Assembly (NCBI GenBank): GCA_030618605.1
Contig: JAUXDC010000003.1
Location: 1 to 40,696 of the forward strand
DNA length: 40,696 bases
Direction: 5' to 3'
Source: Holophagae bacterium
GTDB lineage: Bacteria > Acidobacteriota > Thermoanaerobaculia > Thermoanaerobaculales > Sulfomarinibacteraceae
A model generated the notes under the pieces. The model had not been told where the DNA came from. It made no database searches and worked only from the letters and a program-made list of their open reading frames with translations. Positions 8,968 through 17,514 of this stretch are shown here, in pieces; positions within the stretch are counted from its first letter, which is position 1; the number at the start of each line of letters is the position of its first letter. The translations under genes and the position numbers were made by a program.

Positions 8968-10017
8968 TTGAAAATAGCTTCTGTCGGGAGCGCACTCCCA
9001 CCTCATTTCTACGACCAGGAGACGCTCCTGGCCGCTCTGCGGACAAACTGGTCAGAACGCCACCACAATATCGATCGACTGGAGGCCCTCCATCGCAACG
9101 TCCTGGTCGGCGGACGCCATCTTGCCCTGCGGATCGAGGAATACGACACTCTCAAGACCTGGGGCGATGCCAACGACGCCTGGACACGGGTCGCCCAGGA
9201 TGTAGGAGAAACGGCGATCCGAAGGGCGTTGGGAAAGGCCGGACTCGGGTTCGATGACGTCGATGCCTTGATCTTCGTCACCGTCACCGGCGTGGCCACA
9301 CCTTCTATCGACGCCCGCTTGATGAACCGACTTCACCTGCCGCCACGCGTCAAACGAATGCCGATCTTCGGCCTCGGCTGTGTCGCCGGGGCGGCGGGAG
9401 TGGCCCGAGCTGCCGATTACGTGCGAGCCTATCCCGACCAGGTGGCGGTCCTCTTGTCGGTTGAGCTATGTTCTTTGACGCTTCAACGACAGGATCTCTC
9501 AATCCCCAACCTGATCGCTTCCGGGCTGTTCGGTGACGGCGCCGCCGCCGCGGTCATCGTTGGCGCGGAACGACAGGCCGACGGTCCGCAGATCATCGAC
9601 TCTCGCTCCATCTTCTATCCCGACAGTGAAGAGGTGATGGGCTGGGATATTTCGGAGTCCGGGTTCAAGATCGTTCTTTCCGCCGGCGTGCCCGAGGTGG
9701 TCAAACACTATCTGGGTCGGGACGTCGATCAATTCCTCAGTGACCACGGCCTGAGCCGCTCAGATATTCGATCCTGGGTTTCTCATCCCGGAGGCCCCAA
9801 GGTGCTGACGGCCATGGAGGAAGCGCTGGATTTGCCCGATGGGGCCCTGGATGTCACCTGGAACAGCCTGCGATCAGTGGGCAACCTCAGCTCAACCTCG
9901 GTCCTGATGGTCCTGGAAGACACGATGAGAGACCACCGTCCCGAGCCCGGGAGCCTGGGTTTGATGTTGGCAATGGGCCCGGGTTTTTGCTCCGAACTGG
10001 TGCTGCTGCGATGGTAG
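8968..10017 (+). CDS. Type III polyketide synthase (chalcone-synthase-like)
   Basis: Homodimeric ketosynthase of 349 residues that extends an acyl starter with malonyl units and cyclises the chain to a resorcinol, pyrone or quinone precursor. The Cys-His-Asn triad is visible: Cys138 in FGLGCVAGAAG, His273 in WVSHPGGPKV and Asn306 in RSVGNLSSTS, plus the C-terminal GPGFCSE loop. It probably begins at TTG 8968, with GGAG upstream. Its stop overlaps the start of the methyltransferase gene. The neighbouring FAAL and carrier protein imply a fatty-acyl starter, as in bacterial alkylresorcinol synthases such as SrsA. Confidence 0.93.
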   Translation: MKIASVGSALPPHFYDQETLLAALRTNWSERHHNIDRLEALHRNVLVGGRHLALRIEEYDTLKTWGDANDAWTRVAQDVGETAIRRALGKAGLGFDDVDALIFVTVTGVATPSIDARLMNRLHLPPRVKRMPIFGLGCVAGAAGVARAADYVRAYPDQVAVLLSVELCSLTLQRQDLSIPNLIASGLFGDGAAAAVIVGAERQADGPQIIDSRSIFYPDSEEVMGWDISESGFKIVLSAGVPEVVKHYLGRDVDQFLSDHGLSRSDIRSWVSHPGGPKVLTAMEEALDLPDGALDVTWNSLRSVGNLSSTSVLMVLEDTMRDHRPEPGSLGLMLAMGPGFCSELVLLRW

Positions 10018-10541
10018 GCGCGATCGACACCCGGATCCTTTTCACCATCATCGTCGCCCTGGTGGGCGTGGAGCGTATCTTCGAGCTTGTGCTCTCCGAG
10101 CGCAACGCCCGCCGCACTCTGGGGCGCGGCGGGATTGAGCACGCCCAACCCATCCATTGGACGGTCGTGGTATTCCACATTCTTTGGATGGCGGCAATGC
10201 CAGTCGAGGTATGGTTCTTTGATCGACCATGGTTTCCTCTCCTCGCCGGAGTCTGCGCCTTTCTCGTGGTGGGATGCATGATTCTGCGGTACTGGGCCGT
10301 GACCACCCTCGGCGATCGATGGAATACCCGCATCATCACGGTCCCCGGCGAACGACCCGAAACCGGCGGACCCTTCAGACTCTTTCGTCACCCCAATTAT
10401 GTGGCGGTCTATGTGGAACTATTCGCTCTGCCGTTGTTACATGGCGCCTGGTTGACTGCCGCCATTATCGGCACGATAAATTCGATCCTCATCCTCATCA
10501 AGGCCCGCGCGGAAGACAGTGCGTTGGAGAGCACGCCATGA
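10011..10541 (+). CDS. Isoprenylcysteine carboxyl methyltransferase-like membrane enzyme
   Basis: Integral membrane protein of 176 residues with about four hydrophobic segments and the ICMT-family C-terminal signature GPFRLFRHPNYVAVYVELFA (RHPxY). ATG at 10011 overlaps the polyketide synthase stop by 7 nt; an in-frame start at 9987 would run back into the synthase. SrsB, encoded beside the Streptomyces griseus alkylresorcinol synthase, belongs to the same family and O-methylates the phenolic lipid. The same role is inferred here. The stop overlaps the ATG of the acyl carrier gene (ATGA). Confidence 0.85.
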   Translation: MVGAIDTRILFTIIVALVGVERIFELVLSERNARRTLGRGGIEHAQPIHWTVVVFHILWMAAMPVEVWFFDRPWFPLLAGVCAFLVVGCMILRYWAVTTLGDRWNTRIITVPGERPETGGPFRLFRHPNYVAVYVELFALPLLHGAWLTAAIIGTINSILILIKARAEDSALESTP

Positions 10542-10831
10542 ACGACGCCTACATCCTCGCCGGCATCCGAGATGTCGCCCGCAAGCATGTTGGATGGGAA
10601 GGCCCCATCGAGCCGGACATGCGCCTGGTCGAAGACCTCTCTCTGGATTCCATCAAGCTACTGACCCTGGCGATCGAGGTGGAAAACCGCTTCCAGATCT
10701 GCCTTGACCCGGAGAGGGACCACGAGCTGATCACCGTGGCGGACCTTGTTGCGGCGATCAGCCAGCAAACCTCCGCCAAGCTTAGAGCTGAAGAAGGGAA
10801 TGACCGTAGAGGCACAGAGGACACACAATGA
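10538..10831 (+). CDS. Acyl carrier protein
   Basis: Carrier protein of 97 residues. ATG 10538 overlaps the previous stop (ATGA). The phosphopantetheine attachment site is Ser38 in EDLSLDSIKLL, followed by helix III (AIEVENRFQI) and the closing segment ITVADLVAAI. It is placed between a methyltransferase and a fatty acyl-AMP ligase, so it probably receives the fatty acid from the ligase and hands it to the type III synthase. The last dozen residues (NDRRGTEDTQ) lie in a dispersed repeat and are probably an added, non-functional tail. Confidence 0.88.
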   Translation: MNDAYILAGIRDVARKHVGWEGPIEPDMRLVEDLSLDSIKLLTLAIEVENRFQICLDPERDHELITVADLVAAISQQTSAKLRAEEGNDRRGTEDTQ

Positions 10832-10863
10832 ACACAACAAAGACAAAAACGCAGAGGCACGTT
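10803..10863. repeat. CACAGAG/GCAGAG dispersed repeat between ACP and FAAL genes
   Basis: The segment contains CCGTAGAGGCACAGAGGACACA and AAAGACAAAAACGCAGAGGCACG, variants of a short purine-rich repeat that recurs at 12661, 13018, 31338, 31457, 38741 and 38915. Here it overlaps the coding end of the acyl carrier protein and provides the start region of the ligase gene. Confidence 0.6.
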
Positions 10864-12610
10864 GAACCTTAACACCATGCTCGACCGGGCGGCGGAGATC
10901 CCCGGACACGGACTGCGGCTGTTGGATCGCTCAGAGCGAGAGACCTGGCTGTCCTGGTCCGACGTGCGATTACGGGCCGGCCGGGTCTGCGGCAGTCTTC
11001 GCCGGCTCGGCATCAAACCGGGCGAACGGGTCGCCTTGATCTACCCGACAGGCCCTGAGTTCTTCGACGCCTTCTTCGGAATCCTCCTGGCGGGCGCAGT
11101 TCCAGTGCCCCTCTACCCTCCTGTCAGACTCGGCCGATTGACCGAATATCACGAACGTACGGCGCGCATGCTTCAAGCGGTCGATGCCCGCCTGGTCCTC
11201 AGCGATCGATGGGTTGGACGGATCCTCGGCCGGACAATCGCTCTCGCCCGGCCCGCCCTCGGTTGCCGGAACCTCGATGAACTGGAAGACTCGACTCTGG
11301 GTCCTGTCGATATCACTACCGATGACCTGGCGTTGGTCCAGTTTTCCTCCGGAACGACCGTTGACCCCAAGCCGGTCGCCCTCTCTCATCGAGCCCTGTT
11401 GGCCCAGACATTGACCCTCAACTCGTTCTGGCCAGAGACGGAGACCCAGAACCACACCGGCGTCAGCTGGCTCCCCCTTTACCACGACATGGGACTGATC
11501 GGCTGTGTTCTTCCGGCCCTCGAGCGGCCTGCGACGTTGACTTTGATTCCACCCGAGGTCTTCGTGGCCCGGCCGGCCGTCTGGTTGCAGACGATCTCCC
11601 GCTACCGCGCAACGATTTCACCGGCACCCAATTTTGCCTACGGCCTCTGCGTCGACAAGATCTCCGACGAAGACCTCGAGGGTGTTGATCTCGGATCATG
11701 GAGAGTGGCCCTCAACGGCGCCGAACCAGTGGCGCCAAGGGTTCTGCGCGCATTTCTGAAACGCTTCGGGACCTATGGTTTTGCCGCCGAGGCCTTGACT
11801 CCGGTCTACGGCCTTTCGGAGGCGGCCCTTGCTGTGACCTTTTCCGATCTCGACCGCGTCTTCACGACGACCCGTTTCGATCGCCACGACCTCGCTGCAG
11901 ACGGCACGGCAAAAGAAACACCTGACGGCATCGAGTTGGTTTCCGTAGGTCGACCCCTGCCCGGTTTCGATATCCGGATAGTGGATGATAACCGCAAGGA
12001 AATTTCTTCAAGTCGGGTAGGCCGGATACATGTCCGTGGGCCATCTTTGATGGAGGGCTACCTCGGATGCCCGAAAGCCACCTTCCAGGTCCTACGAGAC
12101 GACTGGCTCGATACCGGCGACCTGGGATTTCAATATGAAAACGAACTCTACCTGACGGGCCGAGCCAAGGACTTGCTCATTTTGCGCGGACGTAACCACG
12201 CTCCGTCCGAGGTCGAACAGGCCGTCGATACCGTCGAAGGGGTGCGCACCGGGTGTGCCGTGGCCGTCAGCCATCTTGAGGAAGGCACGGATGGGGAGGT
12301 CCTCCTGGTCTTTGTCGAGGCACGCGGCAACACCTCGGGTGACAGTTATCACAGTATCGGCATCTCCTGTAGCCAGGCCATTCTTGCCGCCACCGGTCTC
12401 TACGCCGAACGAGTGGTCGTACTTGAACCCGGCACCCTTCCCCGAACCTCGTCAGGCAAGCTCCGTCGCCAGGAAACTCTGCGTCTCCATCAGTGCGGCG
12501 AACTCGAACCATCCAAGCCGGTGACCCCGCTCCGAGTGGCCGGGGCCATGGCACAATCGGCCGTGGCATACGCACAGCTGAACTGGAATAACCGTGGTCG
12601 TAAGAGTTAG
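10862..12610 (+). CDS. Fatty acyl-AMP ligase (FAAL)
   Basis: Adenylate-forming enzyme of 582 residues that activates a fatty acid as acyl-AMP and transfers it to a carrier protein rather than to CoA. Seen: the P-loop QFSSGTT (160-166), FAAL-typical VSWLPLYHDMGLIG (201-214), TPVYGLSEAAL, VSVGRPLPGFDIRIVD, the hinge aspartate in DWLDTGDLGF, and a C-terminal LPRTSSGKLRR with the catalytic-type lysine. TTG 10862 is the probable start; ATG 10877 is possible. It directly follows the acyl carrier gene, which supports carrier loading for the type III synthase. Confidence 0.92.
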   Translation: MNLNTMLDRAAEIPGHGLRLLDRSERETWLSWSDVRLRAGRVCGSLRRLGIKPGERVALIYPTGPEFFDAFFGILLAGAVPVPLYPPVRLGRLTEYHERTARMLQAVDARLVLSDRWVGRILGRTIALARPALGCRNLDELEDSTLGPVDITTDDLALVQFSSGTTVDPKPVALSHRALLAQTLTLNSFWPETETQNHTGVSWLPLYHDMGLIGCVLPALERPATLTLIPPEVFVARPAVWLQTISRYRATISPAPNFAYGLCVDKISDEDLEGVDLGSWRVALNGAEPVAPRVLRAFLKRFGTYGFAAEALTPVYGLSEAALAVTFSDLDRVFTTTRFDRHDLAADGTAKETPDGIELVSVGRPLPGFDIRIVDDNRKEISSSRVGRIHVRGPSLMEGYLGCPKATFQVLRDDWLDTGDLGFQYENELYLTGRAKDLLILRGRNHAPSEVEQAVDTVEGVRTGCAVAVSHLEEGTDGEVLLVFVEARGNTSGDSYHSIGISCSQAILAATGLYAERVVVLEPGTLPRTSSGKLRRQETLRLHQCGELEPSKPVTPLRVAGAMAQSAVAYAQLNWNNRGRKS

Positions 12611-12660
12611 GCCGAAAAGGGTGAAGGCTGTCAGCTATGGGCTTGGTCGTATGCAAGATC

Positions 12661-13071
12661 CACCACAGAGACGCAGAGAACACGGAGGAACACAGAGGGC
12701 AGGCCCAAGGCGCTCCGGGCGTCCGCCCGCCCGCTGTGCGAGCTCGCCTGATGGCCTACCGGTCGCCTCGTGCACAAGCGTCCCGTTCGACGGCCCGGCC
12801 ATCAGAACGCAAATTTCACTCGCTTCGGCGGACCACACCGACAAATGTGCTCTTCAAAGGGTTCCGACAGCGTGCGCCCGAGTCCAGCTGCACGCGAAGC
12901 GTGTCAGGCAGAGGAGAGGCGGGCGACAAGAACAAGTTCTTGGAGGCCGTTTCTCTTTCTGCCGTGTGCGGACGGAGTCCGCATGCCGGGCGTGGAACTG
13001 GGGTGATGTCAGAATCACACTCTGTGTTGTTCTTCTCTGTGTTCTCTGTGTTCTCTGTGTCTCTGTGGTTA
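12661..13071. repeat. 411-bp non-coding element bounded by inverted CACAGAG repeats
   Basis: The 508 bp between the FAAL and oxidoreductase genes hold no convincing gene. They contain a segment starting ACCACAGAGACGCAGAGAAC (12662 on) and ending in its imperfect inverse complement (13018-13071, GTGTTCTCTGTGTCTCTGTG and flanks). Over about 39 bases the arms differ at only a few positions. The interior is GC-rich with short hairpins and no coding signature. A MITE-like or repeat-bounded insertion is possible. The cluster genes on both sides run in the same direction. Confidence 0.6.
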
Positions 13072-13118
13072 TTGTTTTCGGGAACTATGTCTCACGAATC
13101 AAAGCCATGGGCACCTAA

Positions 13119-14228
13119 GTGGCCACGTTTTACGACCTCGTCATCGTGGGGGGCGGCCCAGCAGGGCTTGCGGCCGCCATCGAAGCGCAGATGGCCGGCT
13201 TGAACGTCGTCGTTCTCGACCGCAGCCGACCGCCGATTGACCGTGCCTGTGGAGAAGGCATCATGCCGGACGGCATTGCTCGTCTCCACTCTCTCGGCGT
13301 GGAACCGCCTCCGAAGGGCAGTTCACCTTTCAGAGGTATCCGCTATATCGACGGCGACACCGTAGCCGAAGGCCTTTTCCCCAGCTCTGCCGGTTACGGA
13401 ATCCGCAGAACCCATCTCCATCAAGCACTGGTGGATCGAGCCGAGGTCGTGGGTGTTGAGCTTCACTGGGACACGGAGGTCACGGGTCTTCATGCCGACC
13501 ATGTTCAGACGTCAAAAGGCCCGGTCTGCGGCCGATTCCTGATCGGGTCCGACGGGCGCCACTCGAAGGTACGAAAATGGGCAGGTCTCGACCGCGGTCC
13601 CGCCCCCGGCGCTCGATTCGGCATCCGGCGCCATTTCACCATCGAACACTGGACCGATCTGGTCGAGGTCTACTGGGCCGACGGGTCCGAAGCCTACGTC
13701 ACTCCGGTGGGTCCCAACACGGTTGGGGTCGCCATCTTGTGGCACAAGCAGGCGACGTCCTTTGATCAACTCCTGACACGCTTCCCACGGCTCAGCGACC
13801 GGCTTCAGGGGGCGCCCGTCACAACAATCGATCGCGGCGCCGGACCTCTGGAACAACGGAGCCGGGCCGTCGTTCGTGGAAATCTGGCCCTGCTTGGAGA
13901 CGCCTCAGGTTCGCTTGACGCCATCACCGGCGAAGGTCTGACTCTGGCGTTTCACCAGGCTCACGCCCTCGTGGAGGCGATCAAGACCAGCAATCTCAAG
14001 TCATACGGGAACGCCCATCGCAAACTGCGCCGCCAAGCACGTCTGGTGACCTGCTTGGTGCTCTTTGCCGAAGCTCGCCCCCGCTTGCGGCGGCGCATGG
14101 TTCGGGCACTGGCCGCCGAACCCGCTCTTTTCTCCCGCTTTCTCGAAATCCTGGTGGACAGACTCCCCCTTTCCAGCCTGGGCGCCGGAAATATCTTCCG
14201 GTTGGCACGACGTCTGGTCGCGCCATGA
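13119..14228 (+). CDS. FAD-dependent oxidoreductase (geranylgeranyl-reductase/monooxygenase type)
   Basis: Flavoprotein of 369 residues starting at GTG 13119. The FAD-binding Rossmann motif is VIVGGGPAGLAAAIEA (8-23), the middle motif is LIGSDGRHSKVRK (141-153) and the ribityl-binding GD motif is LLGDASGSLDAITGEG (258-273). It belongs to the group containing aromatic hydroxylases and geranylgeranyl reductases. By analogy with SrsC beside SrsA/SrsB, it may hydroxylate the aromatic ring on the way to a quinone, though reduction of a lipid chain is an alternative. Its stop overlaps the exporter start (ATGA). Confidence 0.87.
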   Translation: MATFYDLVIVGGGPAGLAAAIEAQMAGLNVVVLDRSRPPIDRACGEGIMPDGIARLHSLGVEPPPKGSSPFRGIRYIDGDTVAEGLFPSSAGYGIRRTHLHQALVDRAEVVGVELHWDTEVTGLHADHVQTSKGPVCGRFLIGSDGRHSKVRKWAGLDRGPAPGARFGIRRHFTIEHWTDLVEVYWADGSEAYVTPVGPNTVGVAILWHKQATSFDQLLTRFPRLSDRLQGAPVTTIDRGAGPLEQRSRAVVRGNLALLGDASGSLDAITGEGLTLAFHQAHALVEAIKTSNLKSYGNAHRKLRRQARLVTCLVLFAEARPRLRRRMVRALAAEPALFSRFLEILVDRLPLSSLGAGNIFRLARRLVAP

Positions 14229-16396
14229 AAATCCGAGATCTTGCGGCGGTTCTTCTGCTGGCGATGGTCATTCCGGCCCTGTTTTTCGTCAATCAGGTGA
14301 CTGTGGACAATCGGCTCGAGCGGTGGCAGGGCAGCAATCCAGCAGACGCCAGGGTGTATAACGATTTCAAAGAAACATTCGGCAGCGACGAGTTTGTCCT
14401 GATCGCACTCTGGGACGGGCCGCTCTTTGAACCTGAAGCCCTGGACATCATGGTGGAAGTTGCCGAGACGATCGAAAGGATCCCAGGCATCATCCGGGTC
14501 CAGGGTCTGCCCGTGATCTACCGGGACCTCTTCGGGGGCGAAGATGCCGAGGCTCTCAAAGAAGAAATGACCTCGACACCCTTCTATCGTGACCTCTTCA
14601 TCTCTTCAGGCGGCGAGACGACCGCCATCGTGGCGACCGTCACCCCCCCCGATGACCCACGGGGACGACGGATGATCATGGCCGGCATCCGTGAAGCGGT
14701 GAAGCCTCTGGAAGCGGCCGGTTTTACGACGGGCCTGGTGGGTTCGACGGCTCTGATCGACACTCTGGACCGGATGTCGGAAACTGAGAGCCAAAGAGCC
14801 TTTGTCGTGGCCCTGCTGATGTCTCTTCTGGCACTGGCCGTGCTCTCACGATCGGTCCGCGTGATGATGGTGGCCGCGACATGTGCCGCAATCGCTGTCA
14901 TCCTGACGATAGCAATCCTGGTGCTCACCGGCCACACGCTCAACATGATCACCTCCGTACTGCCGGCGCTGCTGTGGGTGCTTGCCCTGTCGGGCATCAT
15001 TCACCTGATACGCCGGTTCCGCCACCACCGTGTCGATCTCGGAATGGATCAGGCCGTGCAGATGGCCCTGAGCGATACCACCCGCCCGATGATGCTCGCC
15101 TCGATCACGACCGCAGCGGGCTTCCTCTCACTGGTGGCAGCCGGCATGGAACCGGTACGGGAACTGGGTCTCTTCGCGGCCGTAGGTATTCTCGTGTCCC
15201 TGGCCATCAATCTCCTGGTGGGCCCCTTCCTGATTCGCCTTCTGCAGGTGCCCCAGGCCGCCACGGCTGCGGATCCGGAATTCCACGGTCGATGGCTTCA
15301 CCTGGGGTCCTCCCGGCCACGCACCGTCATCGCCGCCGCCCTGCTGCTGATCCTCGGCGCCCTCGCCGGGCTGCCCTTCGTTCAGGTCGCTTCGAATCCC
15401 ATCGGCTTCCTGCCTGAGGACCATCCGACCTCGGTCGACTACCGGAGAGTCGCCAAAAGTCTTGGAGGTTTCTACACCCTTGAGGTCATCCTCAATCTAC
15501 CGGGGACTTGGACTGACCCCGCTCAATGGGCACCCATCGACACCATCGTTGGAGACCTCGGCGCATCGCCCATTGTTGCCCGTGTCATCTCCCCGCTGGA
15601 CGTCTTGCGGAAGCTCCATCAATGGGATGAGGCTATGAACCCTGCTGCGTATCGCCTACCGCACTCGCTCACCGCCGCCGAGGCCCTTCTCGAGAATCTC
15701 AACCAGGAAGGTCGGGAGATGCTCGACAGCCTCGTCACGGGGGACGGAACCACGATCCGTCTGTCGGCAATCGTCAACGAAATGGATGAACTGAAATTCC
15801 TGGATCTCGTTGAGCAGACCCGGCAGGCCTTGGGTGATATGCCGACCGGTTTTTCCGGTTGGGTCACCGGCCAGGTACTGCAGTTGGTCAACGCCCAGCA
15901 GGCCCTGATCACCAGCCAACTGCGGAGCCTGGGCCTGGCCCTGCTGGTGGTATTCACAGTCATCGCGATCGGTCTTCGTTCAGCCCGGTTGACGGCACTC
16001 TCCGTGCTGCCCAACGTCATACCGTTGCTGGCTGCATTCGCCCTGATGGCCGTCGCCGGCATCACACTCGATGCAGCTACTGTCATGGTGGCGTCCATCG
16101 CCCTGGGTATTGCGGTCGACGACACCGTGCACCTCCTGGTGGCCATCAGTCGAGAGGAAAAGAACGGCGCCGCCACCGATCGTCTGCGTCACGCCCTCGA
16201 ACACGTCGGGGCCGCGATGGTCTTGACCACCGTCGCCGCCTGTATCGGCTTTTTTGCCCTGATGACCTCCGCATTCGTTCCCATCCGGTCTTTCGGTTTG
16301 CTTTCGGGAACAGCGATGATCGTAGCTCTCGCCGCCGGTCTGTGGTTGGTTCCGGCGCTGTTGGTTTCTTTTTTCAGAGAAAGAGGGATTGAATGA
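14225..16396 (+). CDS. MMPL/RND-family lipid exporter
   Basis: Inner-membrane protein of 723 residues with two repeated halves: a TM helix, a periplasmic loop, then five TM helices in each. Residues 1-24 are the first helix. The periplasmic part has TVDNRLERWQGSNP and FGSDEFVLIALWDG. The second half holds the family motif GIAVDDTVHLLVAISRE, with the aspartate pair used for proton relay. Members (MmpL, HpnN) move hydrophobic lipids toward the outer membrane. Its start overlaps the oxidoreductase stop, so export of the cluster product is the most economical role. Confidence 0.9.
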   Translation: MKIRDLAAVLLLAMVIPALFFVNQVTVDNRLERWQGSNPADARVYNDFKETFGSDEFVLIALWDGPLFEPEALDIMVEVAETIERIPGIIRVQGLPVIYRDLFGGEDAEALKEEMTSTPFYRDLFISSGGETTAIVATVTPPDDPRGRRMIMAGIREAVKPLEAAGFTTGLVGSTALIDTLDRMSETESQRAFVVALLMSLLALAVLSRSVRVMMVAATCAAIAVILTIAILVLTGHTLNMITSVLPALLWVLALSGIIHLIRRFRHHRVDLGMDQAVQMALSDTTRPMMLASITTAAGFLSLVAAGMEPVRELGLFAAVGILVSLAINLLVGPFLIRLLQVPQAATAADPEFHGRWLHLGSSRPRTVIAAALLLILGALAGLPFVQVASNPIGFLPEDHPTSVDYRRVAKSLGGFYTLEVILNLPGTWTDPAQWAPIDTIVGDLGASPIVARVISPLDVLRKLHQWDEAMNPAAYRLPHSLTAAEALLENLNQEGREMLDSLVTGDGTTIRLSAIVNEMDELKFLDLVEQTRQALGDMPTGFSGWVTGQVLQLVNAQQALITSQLRSLGLALLVVFTVIAIGLRSARLTALSVLPNVIPLLAAFALMAVAGITLDAATVMVASIALGIAVDDTVHLLVAISREEKNGAATDRLRHALEHVGAAMVLTTVAACIGFFALMTSAFVPIRSFGLLSGTAMIVALAAGLWLVPALLVSFFRERGIE

Positions 16397-16430
16397 GGGA
16401 AGAAATAGATACTGGATACCGGAGGTGAGG

Positions 16431-16589
16431 AGCGTGTAGGGCATTAACGGCGGATGGATTTCGGAGGGTCGTGAAGTGCCATTTTGAGACGAATTCGAGG
16501 CGCTGTACTCTCTGTACGGGCAGAGGATACAACGAAAAAGGGCCTTCACGACACCCGAAAGGCACCGGTGATTTAATGCCCTACACCCT
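16431..16589 (+). repeat. Dispersed structured element, copy A (possible structured RNA)
   Basis: This 290-bp gap holds an element closed by a perfect 14-bp inverted repeat: GTGTAGGGCATTAA (16434-16447) and TTAATGCCCTACAC (16573-16586). Inside are TTTCGG/CCGAAA (16459-16464, 16555-16560), GTCGTGAAG/CTTCACGAC (16468-16476, 16544-16552) and a hairpin CTGTAC-TCTCT-GTACGG (16503-16519). A second copy at 20744-20907 shares the loop sequences but has different, still complementary helices. The downstream 100 bp (16590-16686) hold further short palindromes such as ACCCGCGAAGCGGGT. Confidence 0.65.
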
Positions 16590-16686
16590 CCGAGGAACCG
16601 ACGCCGGGCCGAAGGCCTGCCGAGCCGAAGGCTTGGACCCGCGAAGCGGGTGGCGTGGGCAAGGAACTGGACTCCCAAGCCTGCAG

Positions 16687-17436
16687 GTGCTCCCTGAGCT
16701 GAAGCATTCCACAAGGTGGTTCAAAATCCACCTGCTGACCCTGTGCTTCATCCTCGCATCCCTGGGTGCGTCGGCCGAGAGTCCGTGCAATCCGGAATCC
16801 ATCACCGCCGCCCAGTTGACGTACGACCTTGAGGCGGCAATCCCGGTCCTTGAGGCCTGTGAACTCGAGGCGCCGGTCAGAACCGGCGATGCCCACCGTG
16901 AACTGGTGGCCCGAGCAGCCCTACTGGTCGCTGAGTTGCACCGCATCGATTTTGAGGCGGCGCCCAAATCGGAACGACCCGAACGGAGGGCTCTCGGCAT
17001 ACTGATCGACGATGCAGCCGACACTGGACTGAAAAGCCTCAAAGACCTCCCGGAGACCTCGGAGCGACTTCGGCTCGAGGCCGATCTGCTGGCCACCAAG
17101 ATCCGTTCGGACTTCCGTGCCAAAAAGTACGGCAAGAAGATGAAGGCCGCTGCCGCCAGAGCTCTTGAACTCGATCCCTCAAGCGCCTGCGCCATCGTCT
17201 CCCAGGCCAAACCCTTCCTCTTCGCCGAGACCCGCCACGGCGGGGATCTCGATGAGGCAATCCGGCTGTTGGGAGAGGCGCTGGCACTTGAGCCCGCGCT
17301 CGAGAGCGCCCTACTCCTCCGGGCGTTGGCCTACGAACGAAATGGAAAGACCGAGGCCTCCCGGAAGGACCTGACAGCCGCCTTGGCCACCAATCCACAG
17401 TGCCGACCCGCGCGCGAGCGCCTCAAAGACCGGTAG
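16687..17436 (+). CDS. Secreted TPR-like protein
   Basis: Protein of about 249 residues. The best start is GTG 16687, which gives a basic stretch and a signal-like helix (HLLTLCFILASLGASAES); no strong ribosome-binding site is seen, so the start is uncertain. The C-terminal third has tetratricopeptide-like helical pairs: ARALELDPSSACAIVSQAKP, AIRLLGEALALEPALESALL and LRALAYERNGKTEASRKDL. The family is otherwise unrecognised. It probably resides in the periplasm and mediates protein contacts. It follows the exporter by 290 bp, with structured element copy A between them. Confidence 0.7.
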   Translation: MLPELKHSTRWFKIHLLTLCFILASLGASAESPCNPESITAAQLTYDLEAAIPVLEACELEAPVRTGDAHRELVARAALLVAELHRIDFEAAPKSERPERRALGILIDDAADTGLKSLKDLPETSERLRLEADLLATKIRSDFRAKKYGKKMKAAAARALELDPSSACAIVSQAKPFLFAETRHGGDLDEAIRLLGEALALEPALESALLLRALAYERNGKTEASRKDLTAALATNPQCRPARERLKDR

Positions 17437-17514
17437 GAACCTCTGCGTCGTACGGCTACCCGGTTTGTGTCTGCTACCCTCAAAATCGATTCTTCAAATC
17501 CCGGAGGTTGAATT

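Noticed and set aside
12594-13203. Overlapping plus-strand open frames in the FAAL-oxidoreductase gap
   Set aside because: They run through the inverted repeats, contain low-complexity Arg/Ser stretches and lack ribosome-binding sites; the region is better explained as a repeat-bounded non-coding insert.
16471-16686. In-frame N-terminal extension of the TPR protein through the structured element
   Set aside because: Its translation is Cys/Arg-rich and ends before a normal signal-like helix; the DNA is explained by element copy A and small palindromes.
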